Below, piece after piece: positions 25,324 to 33,456 of a stretch of DNA of 63,458 nucleotides. Location: contig JACZVV010000003.1 of the NCBI GenBank assembly GCA_022572465.1, positions 1 through 63,458 on the forward strand, read 5' to 3'. The notes under the pieces are model-generated. The model searched no databases. It was not told the origin of the DNA and worked only from the letters and a program-made list of their open reading frames with translations. This DNA comes from Chloroflexota bacterium. Lineage in GTDB: Bacteria; Chloroflexota; Dehalococcoidia; SHYB01. The position numbers and the translations under genes are program-made. Position 1 is the stretch's first letter, and each line of letters starts with the position of its first letter.

Positions 25324-26118
25324 ATGGTTATGCGCGAGACTCAAGCGGTTCGAGGGATCATGTCGGTGGCGCGCGACCTGCGGATCCTTCTCGCCGAAGA
25401 CGATAACGTATCGCGAAAGCTCATCACGCGGGTGTTGGAGAAGATGGGCCACCGGGTGGTTGCCGTGGGCGACGGCGCCGTTGCCGTCTCGGTGATCGAA
25501 TCCCAGTCCTTCGATCTCGTCTTCATGGACATCCGGATGCCGGAGATGGATGGCCTGGAAGCGGCACGCCAGATCCGTCAGCGGGAGCGCGCGATGGGCG
25601 GCCACATTCCGATCGTCGCTGTCACCGCCCATGTTCTGTCAGGGTACCGGGAGCTTTGTCTGGAGGCCGGCATGGACGACTATCTCACCAAACCGCTGGG
25701 CGAGGGCGACATCGCTGCGGCCATCGACCGGCATATCTCGCCGCGCCAGAACGGTATGACCTGTTCGGAGGCTGGGGTGGTCGACCTGACCCAGCTGCTG
25801 GCGACCGTCGACGGCGATCGAGAACTGGTGAAGGAGCTGGCAGGCGATTTCATCGAGGAATACCACTCGCTGCTGCAGAACCTCCACCGAGCCATCGAAG
25901 AGAACGACGGCGAGACGTTGTCTCGACAGGCCCATACCCTCAAGGGGGCTGCCAGCCATTTCCGGGCTGTCGACGCGCAAAGCTCGGCCGCTCAACTCGA
26001 GCAGATCGGCTCCCATTGCCGTCTGGATGAGGCGCCCGGGGTCTTGGCGACGCTGGAAGAGGCGATGCGCCGGGTCCTCGATTGCTTCTCGGAACCCGGC
26101 TGGGAGCAACGCATATGA
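25324..26118 (+). CDS. Response regulator receiver with C-terminal HPt domain
   Basis: Residues about 19-135 form a receiver domain with acidic pair D26-D27, phospho-acceptor D69 in FMDIRMPEMDG, and lysine in LTKPL. Residues about 160-264 form a histidine phosphotransfer (HPt) domain with H204 in RQAHTLKGAASHF. There is no DNA-binding output domain, so the protein probably relays phosphate. The combination is common as the tail of hybrid kinases but is separate here. Start: ATG 25324, with another ATG two codons on. It overlaps the next regulator by 4 nt (ATGA). No histidine kinase is encoded nearby. Confidence 0.9.
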   Translation: MVMRETQAVRGIMSVARDLRILLAEDDNVSRKLITRVLEKMGHRVVAVGDGAVAVSVIESQSFDLVFMDIRMPEMDGLEAARQIRQRERAMGGHIPIVAVTAHVLSGYRELCLEAGMDDYLTKPLGEGDIAAAIDRHISPRQNGMTCSEAGVVDLTQLLATVDGDRELVKELAGDFIEEYHSLLQNLHRAIEENDGETLSRQAHTLKGAASHFRAVDAQSSAAQLEQIGSHCRLDEAPGVLATLEEAMRRVLDCFSEPGWEQRI

Positions 26119-26579
26119 AGATCCTGATCGCCGAGGATGAAGTGATGACGAGAAAGCTCCTGGACTTCACCTTGAGGAAACACTCCTACGAAACGCTCTT
26201 GGCCGTCGATGGGCTAGAGGCCCTGGACCTGCTGCACACCCACAGTGACATTGGTCTGGTGATCGCCGATATCATCATGCCCAAGCTCGATGGGATTGAG
26301 CTGTTAGCCGAGATGCGAGCCGAACCGGCAACGCGTGACATCCCCGTCATCGTCGCGACCGTGATGGCTGAAATGGACACGGTCCGGATCGTCGCCAAGC
26401 TGGGATGCACCCGGTATCTGGTCAAACCGGTGTCCCCGGACGACCTGCTGACGGCCGTTCGCGAGGCCCTGGGCGAGCCGGCGCCCGTTCTGGCCCCGAC
26501 ACGTCAGGGCGACTTGCCCGCCAGTCGAGGCTACGACCTGGACGATCTTCTGGCAGACGAGGCCGGCCTGGCCGCCTAA
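26115..26579 (+). CDS. Single-domain response regulator (CheY-like)
   Basis: The 154-residue protein has a receiver domain at residues 1-122, with acidic residues E7-D8, phospho-acceptor D52 in VIADIIMPKLDG, and YLVKPVS containing the conserved lysine. A short 30-residue tail ending in an acidic DLDDLLADEAGLAA follows. Its ATG overlaps the TGA of the preceding receiver-HPt gene, so translation is probably coupled and the two are likely partners in a phosphorelay. No output domain is present, so it may act by protein contact. Confidence 0.9.
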   Translation: MKILIAEDEVMTRKLLDFTLRKHSYETLLAVDGLEALDLLHTHSDIGLVIADIIMPKLDGIELLAEMRAEPATRDIPVIVATVMAEMDTVRIVAKLGCTRYLVKPVSPDDLLTAVREALGEPAPVLAPTRQGDLPASRGYDLDDLLADEAGLAA

Positions 26580-26657
26580 TATCCCAGAACCGACGCCCTG
26601 CACCGCCGTTCCCGCTTCGACACGACTGGCCCCTGGCCGGCCTCTTCCCGCCCTGGG

Positions 26658-26686
26658 TTGCGTCCGGCGAGCTTCGCCCCTACACT
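26658..26686 (+). promoter_or_regulatory. Candidate promoter for the 98-residue gene
   Basis: TTGCGT (26658-26663), a 17-bp spacer and TACACT (26681-26686). It lies 82 bp upstream of the ATG at 26769. Confidence 0.45.
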
Positions 26687-26768
26687 TGCTCCCGATCGTC
26701 CCCGTTTCGTCGTGGGGCGACCCGACCCCCAACGGTGGCGGGGCGCAAAGAGTCGCCGGAGGCCGCGC

Positions 26769-27065
26769 ATGGAGAAGATCGAGGTCGCGATTCCTCGGAG
26801 TCCCAGCTACCGGGCGACCGAGATGGTGGCCGATCTCCGTAACGCCGCCGAGACGCTCTTCTTCCCTATGCACGTGGTGGGCTATTGGGATGCCCCGTCG
26901 GGCGACCACCTCTGCCCGCAAGCGCAACGCCGGGCTCGCTGTCCCCACGCGCTTGCCTCCGACGACCCGGGCCACGAGGACTATCTGGCGACCGTCGAGC
27001 GGGACCTGGAAGGTGTGCTGGAGGTCTCGTTCCCCCACGCCAGCGTCCAGCTTTTTCTGTCGTAG
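26769..27065 (+). CDS. Small hypothetical protein (98 residues)
   Basis: I do not recognise a family. The gene has a strong GGAGG 6 nt upstream of its ATG, a plausible promoter, and codons with the same G/C third-position bias as the neighbours, which argues that it is real. The sequence is soluble and slightly acidic, with a possible fold starting MEKIEVAIPRSPSYRATEM. It has three Cys/His residues in the middle (HLCPQA, RCPHA) but no clear zinc motif. It lies 39 bp upstream of the methyltransferase gene and is probably co-transcribed with it. Confidence 0.5.
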   Translation: MEKIEVAIPRSPSYRATEMVADLRNAAETLFFPMHVVGYWDAPSGDHLCPQAQRRARCPHALASDDPGHEDYLATVERDLEGVLEVSFPHASVQLFLS

Positions 27066-27104
27066 CGTCCACTGCAAGCACCGAAGCTCCCTGGGAGGCT
27101 CGGA

Positions 27105-27842
27105 ATGAACTCCCACGATCGCCACGATTGGCATTCGGCGGAGTATGTTGAGGAATGGGTGACGCGCTCCCGGCAAGAGGACGACGCCCGGCTGGCCCGC
27201 TTCCGGCTCATGGCCGACCTGGTGCCGCACCTGAAAGATGCACCGATCACGATCCTCGACGTCGGGACCGGGTACGGGCCGGTGGCCAACGTCATGCTCG
27301 AAGCCTTTCCCCAGTCGCGGGTGGTCGCCCAGGACTACTCGGAGCCGATGTTGGCCCACGCCCGCCGGACCCTGGCCAGCCATGCGAGCCGGGTGACCTT
27401 CGTCCAGGCCGATCTCATGTCCGCCGATTGGGTCGCGAAGGCCGGCGGGCCGTTCGACGCCGTGGTGTCGTCCATCGCTATCCACAACCTCCAGTCCGCG
27501 CCTCGAATACGAGAGATCTACCGCGAGGTCTGTCTCGCCGTGAACGACGGCGGATGTTTCCTGAACCTGGACCTGGTGAACGCGCCGACGCCGGCCCTTC
27601 AGCGCCGCTACTGGGAGGTCATGTCGTCCAGGCGGGAGGCCCGGTCCCCCACTGGCTCGCCTAGCCGTGGTGGGACCGCCGACCTGGCACGGATGCCGGC
27701 CGCGGACGCTCAAACAGACGACCGGCCGCCGTTTCCAGCCTCGGTGGACGACCAGCTGGCCTGGCTGCGAGAGGCCGGCTTCAGCCAGGTCGATTGCTTC
27801 TGGAAAGAGATGGGCCTGGCCCTGGTCGGCGGCTACAAGTAG
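27105..27842 (+). CDS. Class I SAM-dependent methyltransferase
   Basis: This 245-residue Rossmann methyltransferase has motif I ITILDVGTGYGPVANVM (residues about 48-64), the acidic residue binding the SAM ribose in VVAQDYSEPMLAHAR, and motif IV FDAVVSSIAIHNL. The C-terminal region contains PPFPASVDDQLAWLREAGF and ends in FWKEMGLALVGG, as in small-molecule methyltransferases of the UbiE/Tam type. The substrate is not assignable. The gene starts 39 bp after the small hypothetical gene and ends 60 bp before the mog start. Confidence 0.88.
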   Translation: MNSHDRHDWHSAEYVEEWVTRSRQEDDARLARFRLMADLVPHLKDAPITILDVGTGYGPVANVMLEAFPQSRVVAQDYSEPMLAHARRTLASHASRVTFVQADLMSADWVAKAGGPFDAVVSSIAIHNLQSAPRIREIYREVCLAVNDGGCFLNLDLVNAPTPALQRRYWEVMSSRREARSPTGSPSRGGTADLARMPAADAQTDDRPPFPASVDDQLAWLREAGFSQVDCFWKEMGLALVGGYK

Positions 27843-27871
27843 CTCCTGGGCCGTCTTCGTGGAGGGCCCTG

Positions 27872-27880
27872 TGCTATCAT
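27872..27880 (+). promoter_or_regulatory. Extended -10 promoter near the mog start
   Basis: TGCTATCAT (27872-27880), identical to the element at 19733. It overlaps the ATG at 27879. If it is used, transcription begins near 27887 and the true start codon must be the GTG at 27903. Confidence 0.45.
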
Positions 27881-27902
27881 GGGCCAACTGAAGGCGGCTC
27901 TC

Positions 27903-28454
27903 GTGATCACCGTCGGTATCCTCACCATCAGCGACGCCGTGTCCCAAGGCAAGCGCCACGACGCCAGCGGCGACAACATTCAGCGCCTGGTCCTTCACCA
28001 GATGAAGGACGCCCGTGTCCACGCGCGCGAGGTGGTCCCCGACGAGCGGGGCCAGATCGCGGACCGCATGATCGAGTGGGCGGACCGCCAGGGGGTCGAC
28101 TTGATTCTGACCACCGGCGGAACGGGACTGGCGCCGAGAGACGTGACCCCCGAAGCCACCAGGGACGTCATCGACCGCGAGGCGCCCGGCCTTGCCGAGC
28201 TGATGCGGATCGAGAGCGCCAAGCACAACATCCACGCCGTTCTCAGCCGCGGCGTCGCCGGCGCCCGGGGACAGGTCCTCATCGTCAACCTGCCCGGCAG
28301 CCCCAGGGGCGTCGAAGAGATGCTGCAGATCGTGTTGCCCGTATTGCCCCACGCCATCGATATCCTCAAAGGTAAGCAGGCCGACCACGCGCCGCCTTCC
28401 CATGACCACGAACCCCAGGACGACAGCCATGGTCACGGACATCGTCACGAGTAG
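27903..28454 (+). CDS. mog: Molybdopterin adenylyltransferase-type protein (MogA/MoaB) with His-rich tail
   Basis: This MoCF-fold protein adenylylates molybdopterin before metal insertion. It begins VITVGILTISDAVSQGKRHD and carries TTGGTGLAPRDVTPEAT, the substrate-binding motif. The last 20 or so residues are His/Asp-rich (HDHEP, then SHGHGHRHE), unusual for the family and likely to bind metal. GTG 27903 is preferred: GAAGG lies 8 nt upstream and it matches the family N-terminus. The ATG at 27879 would add eight residues but overlaps a -10 element. No other moa/moe genes are in view. Confidence 0.87.
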   Translation: MITVGILTISDAVSQGKRHDASGDNIQRLVLHQMKDARVHAREVVPDERGQIADRMIEWADRQGVDLILTTGGTGLAPRDVTPEATRDVIDREAPGLAELMRIESAKHNIHAVLSRGVAGARGQVLIVNLPGSPRGVEEMLQIVLPVLPHAIDILKGKQADHAPPSHDHEPQDDSHGHGHRHE

Positions 28455-28475
28455 CCGCTCGTGGGACCCACGCCG

Positions 28476-29222
28476 ATGCGCATCACCATCCTGACCCTGT
28501 TCCCCGCGATGTTCGATGGAGCGCTGGGGGAAAGCATCCTGCGGCGGGCCGTCGACCAGGGCGCGCTCCAGGTGGAGCGGCGCAACATTCGCGACTACGC
28601 GCAAGACCGGCATCATGTCGTCGACGACTCCTCCTACGGCGGGGGTCCCGGCATGCTGATGAAGCCCGAGCCCCTGTTCCGCGCGGTCGAGGACGTCCGT
28701 TGCCAGGCCGGCGAGAGCGGGACGTGGGTCGTTCTCATGAGTCCCCAGGGCAGGACGTTCACGCAGAAAACGGCGGCGGAGCTTGCAGGCAAGCCTCATC
28801 TGGTCCTGGTCTGCGGCCACTACGAAGGTGTCGACGAGCGGTTCCGAGAGCACGGCGTCGACGACGAGATCAGCATCGGCGACTACGTGCTGACGGGTGG
28901 CGAGCCGGCGGCCCTGGTGGTGATGGACGCCGTGGCCCGCTTGCTTCCCGGCGTGCTGGGCGACCCGACCTCGTCCGAGATGGACTCCTTTTCCGCCGGC
29001 CTGCTGGAGTACCCTCAGTACACCAGGCCGGCGCAGTTCCGAGCGTGGAAGACGCCGCCGGTGCTGCTCAGCGGAGACCACCAGGCCATCGCTCGATGGC
29101 GGCGGCGGCAGGCGATCCTGCGCACGTTGCGACGCCGGCCGGAGCTGCTGGACACCGCCGGTCTCTCGCCCGATGAGATCGCCGACGCCCTGGGGCCGGA
29201 CCCGGAGGGCGACGCGGCATAA
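28476..29222 (+). CDS. trmD: tRNA (guanine37-N1)-methyltransferase
   Basis: TrmD methylates G37 next to the anticodon to prevent +1 frameshifting. The protein has 248 residues and begins [15 protein letters not shown]. The trefoil-knot SAM site is present: [15 protein letters not shown] and [16 protein letters not shown]; substrate-contact [11 protein letters not shown] is also seen. ATG 28476 matches the family; an upstream GTG at 28461 is unlikely. It is 21 bp after mog and followed by rplS, the usual trmD-rplS order, although rpsP and rimM, often upstream, are absent. Confidence 0.97.
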   Translation: MRITILTLFPAMFDGALGESILRRAVDQGALQVERRNIRDYAQDRHHVVDDSSYGGGPGMLMKPEPLFRAVEDVRCQAGESGTWVVLMSPQGRTFTQKTAAELAGKPHLVLVCGHYEGVDERFREHGVDDEISIGDYVLTGGEPAALVVMDAVARLLPGVLGDPTSSEMDSFSAGLLEYPQYTRPAQFRAWKTPPVLLSGDHQAIARWRRRQAILRTLRRRPELLDTAGLSPDEIADALGPDPEGDAA

Positions 29223-29247
29223 GGCTCTACCGAGTCTCGGGGAATTA

Positions 29248-29256
29248 TGGTATTCT
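29248..29256 (+). promoter_or_regulatory. Extended -10 promoter for rplS
   Basis: TGGTATTCT (29248-29256) fits the extended -10 form and would start transcription near 29263, about 50 nt before the L19 ATG, allowing rplS expression independent of trmD. Confidence 0.42.
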
Positions 29257-29312
29257 GAACCTGTTGACCTGTTGGAGTGCTTGGTCAAATTTCGTCAGCG
29301 AGTGGACCGATC

Positions 29313-29678
29313 ATGGATATGCGCGAGATACAAGAGCTGATTCCTAACCCCGCCGTGGAGGACATGAACCCTGGCGACACCGTGAAGGTCAACGCCCAGA
29401 TAAGAGAGGGCGACCGGGTTCGGACCCAGACGTTTCAAGGAGTAGTGATAAAAAAGGGCGGCGGCGGCCCCAGCGTCTCCTTTACCGTCCGGCGCATCGC
29501 TCACGGCGTTGGCGTCGAACGGACCTGGATGATTTACTCCCCCCTGCTCCAATCGGTCGAAATTGTGCGGCGTGGGAAGGTGCGGCGGGCGAAGCTCTTC
29601 TACCTGCGGGGACGCTCGGCTCGCGACGCCCGAATCAAAGAGAAGGACCGCCCGCGCCCAGCGCCCAAGCCGAAGTAG
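29313..29678 (+). CDS. rplS: 50S ribosomal protein L19
   Basis: This 121-residue protein has the L19 core: PGDTVKVNAQIREGDRVRTQ, then FQGVVIKKGGGGPSVSFTVR, GVGVERTWMIYSPLLQSVE and VRRAKLFYLRGRSARDARIKE. L19 sits at the 30S-50S interface. The first 12 codons of the longer open frame are excluded because the conserved protein starts MDMREIQELI. The C-terminal tail is Lys/Pro-rich. trmD is upstream and priA follows 48 bp later. Confidence 0.97.
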   Translation: MDMREIQELIPNPAVEDMNPGDTVKVNAQIREGDRVRTQTFQGVVIKKGGGGPSVSFTVRRIAHGVGVERTWMIYSPLLQSVEIVRRGKVRRAKLFYLRGRSARDARIKEKDRPRPAPKPK

Positions 29679-29725
29679 CCCGGCAGATCGGGCCGGTGGA
29701 CGCCCCGGCAACCGAGGGCGCGCGC

Positions 29726-32449
29726 ATGGCATACGCCGACGTCGCGGTCGGGGCCCCCGCCCAACCCGGCAAGACCTTCAGCTACTCGATACCCTCGGAT
29801 ATGCGCGTGCGCGTGGGCCATGCGGTCCAGGTCCCCTTCGGCCCACGGCAGCTCCCAGGCTTCGTGTTCGCCGTCACCGAGCTTCCCGGCTACCACGAGA
29901 CTCGAGACATCGCCCGGGTCATCGACGACGACCCCTGGCTTTCGCCGGTCCAGGTCGAGCTGGCCCTCTGGATCAGTGAGACCTATCGGGCGCCCCTGTT
30001 TCAAGCGGCGTCGCTGATGATCCCGCGCGGCTTCCGCCAGCGAGTGCTGGCGGTCTATTCGCCCGTCGACGAGCCGTCGGCGGCTGCCCTGAAACGCCTC
30101 GGAGATGCCCCGAGAGAGGTCCTGGACTACATTCTCGGCCACGGCAAGGTCGATCAGCGCGAGTTGGAGAGAAAGTTCGGGCAGCGAAATGCCATCGCGA
30201 TCCTCGGCCAGCTCGTGCGAAGAAAGCTGGTCGAGCGCGCGTGGGCTTGGCAACGCCCCAGCGTTCGGCCCAAGCTGGTCCGGCACGTGCGCTTGTCGGT
30301 GACGCCGGAGGTCGCGTCGGAGGAGCTCGCGCGGCCAGCGGGGGCTGCGGCCCCGAAACAGCGAGAGCTGCTTCAGGCCATCGCCGAGGCCGGCGACCGG
30401 GGCGTCCCGGCACCCGAGCTCATCCGCCGTTTCGGCGCTTCGGCCGGCGCGTTGAAAGCCCTCAAGGACCGCAAGGTTGTCGTCTCGGTCCAGGCGCCCG
30501 CGGGCGAGGCCACCGGACCCGGCTCGGGCAAACGTCCCAAGAGCGTGCCGCGCCTGCGTCTGGCCGTGAGCCAGGAGGAGGCCCGCGAGGAGCACGCTCG
30601 GCTCGGAGGCTCGCTCGCCCCAAGCCAACGGACGATGTTGGCGGCCATCGCCGAGGCCGGGCCGGAGGGCATCGCCGTGCCCGAGCTGGGCCAGCGGGTT
30701 GGCTCGCCCGGGCCCGCGCTGTCCGCGCTGGTGGACCAGGGCCTGGTCGCCACGTACGAGGTGCGCGTGACGCGCGACCCCTTGGCCGACCGCGACTATC
30801 CCGTGACCAGGCCTCTCCGGCTGACGCCACATCAAGAGCAGGCGTGGCGCCGCATCGCCGAGTCGCTCGACGATCGATCGGGCGACCCGCATGTATGGCT
30901 CCTTTTCGGTGTGACCGGCAGCGGCAAGACGGAGCTGTATCTTCAGGCGTTGGAGAAGGTCGTCGCCCAGGGGAAACGGGGAATCGTGCTGGTGCCGGAG
31001 ATCGCGCTGACGCCCCAGACGATCCAGCGCTTCTCCGGACGATTCCCTGGCCGGGTCGCCGTTCTGCACAGCCACCTCTCCCCGGGCGAGCAGTTCGATG
31101 AGTGGTGGCGCATCCGCGAGGGAGAATTCGACGTGGTCATCGGGCCGCGAAGCGCTGTCTTCGCGCCGCAGCCCGACCTGGGCCTCATCGTGGTCGACGA
31201 AGAGCACGAGTGGACCTACAAGCAGCAGGAGCAGCAGCCTTACTACCACGCGCGGGACGTCGCCATCAAGCTCGGGGAGCTGACCGGCGCTCCGGTCATC
31301 CTGGGCAGCGCGACTCCTTCCCTCGAGAGCTTCTATCGAGCTCGCCTCGATCGGTACCGGCTGCTGGAGCTCCCGGAGCGCATCATCGATGATGCCAGCG
31401 CAGTGGAGGCCGTGGCGGGCAGCTTGCCCACCATCGAGGTCGTCGACATGCGGGAGGAGCTGAAAAGCGGCAACCGGAGCATCTTTAGCGTCGCCCTGCG
31501 GTCCGGCATCGACAGCGCGCTGGAGTCCCGTGAGCAGGTCATTCTTTTCCTGAACCGCCGGGGCTCGGCAACGTTCGTGATGTGCCGCGATTGCGGATAC
31601 GTGGCCCGATGCCGCCGGTGCGACTCGACGCTGACCTACCACGGCGACGAGGCGAATCTCCAGTGCCACCAGTGCAACCATCGCTCGCGTCCGCCCCGGA
31701 ACTGCCCGGAGTGCTTCGGCAAACGCATTCGCTATCTGGGATTGGGGACCCAGCGTCTGGAGGTGGAGGTGGCCCAGAATTTCCCTCGCGCCAACATTCT
31801 GCGGTGGGACCGGGACGTGACCAAAGGCCGGGACGCCCACGAGGCTATTTTGAAGCAGTTTCAGGACCATGAGGCCGACATTCTCATCGGCACCCAGATG
31901 CTGGCCAAAGGCCTGCACCTTCCCAACGTCACCCTGGTGGGCGTGGTGAACGCCGACATCGGCCTCCACCTGCCGGACTTTCGCGCCGCAGAGCGGGTCT
32001 TCCAGGTTCTGTGCCAGGTCGCCGGCCGATCGGGGCGCGGTCCCGCCGGCGGGCGGGTGATCATTCAGACGTACTCGCCCGATAATCCGGCTATCGAAGC
32101 CGCCGCCCGTCAGGACTACCTGGCGTTCTACGAAGAGGAGATCGCCTTGCGGATGGAGCGGTCGCTGCCGCCCTTCACCCGCCTGATTCGGCTGGTGTAT
32201 CAGCACACCAACGGCCTCGCCACCCGGCGGGAGTGCGAGCGGGTGTACCGGCTGCTGATGGAGCGATTGCAGACGTGGGGCTTTCCCAATACCAAGGTGG
32301 TGGGCCCGGCGCCCGCGCCCTACGAACGGCTTCGGGGCCGCTTCCGGTGGCACCTGGTCGTCGAGGGGCCCGAGCCCATGCGGATGCTGGACGAGCTGAT
32401 CCTTCCCCAGGGCTGGACCGTGGACGTCGACCCGGTCCAGCTTCTGTGA
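29726..32449 (+). CDS. priA: Primosomal replication-restart helicase PriA, with three winged-helix units
   Basis: PriA is a 3'-5' helicase that reloads the replisome at stalled forks. This 907-residue protein has the N-terminal 3'-binding domain (residues 1-110), then three winged-helix-like segments at about 126-171, 209-255 and 297-345. The helicase core has GVTGSGKTELY near 394-404 and DEEH near 490. The zinc domain has eight cysteines in CRDCGYVARCRRC, CHQCNH and CPECF (about 618-665). Canonical PriA has one winged helix, so the region is enlarged. Start: ATG 29726, with GTG 29696 possible. Confidence 0.94.
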   Translation: MAYADVAVGAPAQPGKTFSYSIPSDMRVRVGHAVQVPFGPRQLPGFVFAVTELPGYHETRDIARVIDDDPWLSPVQVELALWISETYRAPLFQAASLMIPRGFRQRVLAVYSPVDEPSAAALKRLGDAPREVLDYILGHGKVDQRELERKFGQRNAIAILGQLVRRKLVERAWAWQRPSVRPKLVRHVRLSVTPEVASEELARPAGAAAPKQRELLQAIAEAGDRGVPAPELIRRFGASAGALKALKDRKVVVSVQAPAGEATGPGSGKRPKSVPRLRLAVSQEEAREEHARLGGSLAPSQRTMLAAIAEAGPEGIAVPELGQRVGSPGPALSALVDQGLVATYEVRVTRDPLADRDYPVTRPLRLTPHQEQAWRRIAESLDDRSGDPHVWLLFGVTGSGKTELYLQALEKVVAQGKRGIVLVPEIALTPQTIQRFSGRFPGRVAVLHSHLSPGEQFDEWWRIREGEFDVVIGPRSAVFAPQPDLGLIVVDEEHEWTYKQQEQQPYYHARDVAIKLGELTGAPVILGSATPSLESFYRARLDRYRLLELPERIIDDASAVEAVAGSLPTIEVVDMREELKSGNRSIFSVALRSGIDSALESREQVILFLNRRGSATFVMCRDCGYVARCRRCDSTLTYHGDEANLQCHQCNHRSRPPRNCPECFGKRIRYLGLGTQRLEVEVAQNFPRANILRWDRDVTKGRDAHEAILKQFQDHEADILIGTQMLAKGLHLPNVTLVGVVNADIGLHLPDFRAAERVFQVLCQVAGRSGRGPAGGRVIIQTYSPDNPAIEAAARQDYLAFYEEEIALRMERSLPPFTRLIRLVYQHTNGLATRRECERVYRLLMERLQTWGFPNTKVVGPAPAPYERLRGRFRWHLVVEGPEPMRMLDELILPQGWTVDVDPVQLL

Positions 32450-32523
32450 CGGCCATGGCCACGCGGCGCTACGCGTTCGGAGACACCGCGAACAGGTGCG
32501 ATCGGCATCCCCGGAGGTACGCA

Positions 32524-33327
32524 ATGCTGAAGTATTCGATGGACCAGGCCACGACCCTGAGCTGGCCCTTCGACCGGGACATTCGCTACTACGTGGAGCA
32601 AGGCATCCCGGCGGTGGGCATCCAGCGGCGGAAGCTCGAGGAGTACGGCGTGGACAAGGGCATCCGCCTCCTGAGGGATGCCGGGATGGACGTGTCGTGC
32701 ATGCTTTCGACCGGCTTCTTCTCGCTGGACGATGACGCGCAGTGGCCGGGCCAGATCGAGGAGGCCAAACGGGCGATTGCCCTGGCCGCCCGCGTGGAGG
32801 CCGACTGCCTGGTGCTGCTGTCCGGCGGGTGCGGCGCCTTGAGCTACGAGGAGGCCGAGTCGCGCTTCCTGGACATCCTGGGGAGGCTCTTGCCCGAGGC
32901 CGAGCGGATGGGGCAGCGTCTGGCCCTGGAGCCCAACAACTGCCTCCGGGTCGATTTGGGGTACATCCACACGCTGAACGACGCCCTGGACCTGGCCGAC
33001 CTGGTGGACTCGCCCTACTTCACGGTCTGCTTCGAGACGAACAACGCCTGGATCGAGCGGCGGCTGTACGAGAACATCCGGCGCCGCGCCGGGCGCATCG
33101 GCCTGGTGCAGATCAACGACTTCCGGGCCGGGACCACCTGCACCCCTTCCCGGGCGCCCCTGGGCGATGGCATCATCCCCCTGGAGCGCATCCTCAATGC
33201 ATTCGAGGAGGCGGGATACGACGGCTACTATGACGTCGAGCTGGTGGGGCCGGAGATCGACGAGATAGGCTACGAGCAAGCCGTTGCGCGCTCGCTGGAG
33301 TTCTTGAGGCGGCTGTCTGTGGGCTAG
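32524..33327 (+). CDS. Sugar phosphate isomerase/epimerase-like TIM barrel
   Basis: This 267-residue xylose-isomerase-like TIM barrel (AP endonuclease family 2) has LALEPNNCLRVDLGYIHTL, which supplies a metal-binding Glu, and GRIGLVQINDFRAG and GYYDVELVGPEI, the last Glu ligand. A His seen in many relatives in the QINDxxxG segment (usually H-x-K-D) is not obvious here. The ATG has a strong GGAGG 6 nt upstream. It follows priA by 74 bp. The family covers inosose dehydratases, hydroxypyruvate isomerases and epimerases; the substrate is open. Confidence 0.8.
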   Translation: MLKYSMDQATTLSWPFDRDIRYYVEQGIPAVGIQRRKLEEYGVDKGIRLLRDAGMDVSCMLSTGFFSLDDDAQWPGQIEEAKRAIALAARVEADCLVLLSGGCGALSYEEAESRFLDILGRLLPEAERMGQRLALEPNNCLRVDLGYIHTLNDALDLADLVDSPYFTVCFETNNAWIERRLYENIRRRAGRIGLVQINDFRAGTTCTPSRAPLGDGIIPLERILNAFEEAGYDGYYDVELVGPEIDEIGYEQAVARSLEFLRRLSVG

Positions 33328-33456
33328 TGGTCAGCTCAAGCAGTCCTGCGTACTCTGTCGTTCCGACGAGGAATCTGGGGTGGGGAAGCTCTCGCAAGAC
33401 GTACCGGTGAGACCGGCCACCGCCACCCCAGCTCCTCGCGCTCGCCGAGCCCGTCT

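Noticed and set aside
26304-29288. A 994-codon minus-strand frame over mog, trmD and the methyltransferase
   Set aside because: All the plus-strand genes beneath have clear family motifs; the antisense product shows none.
29600-32524. A 974-codon minus-strand frame opposite priA
   Set aside because: It is a mirror of the priA codon pattern, with no protein-like features.
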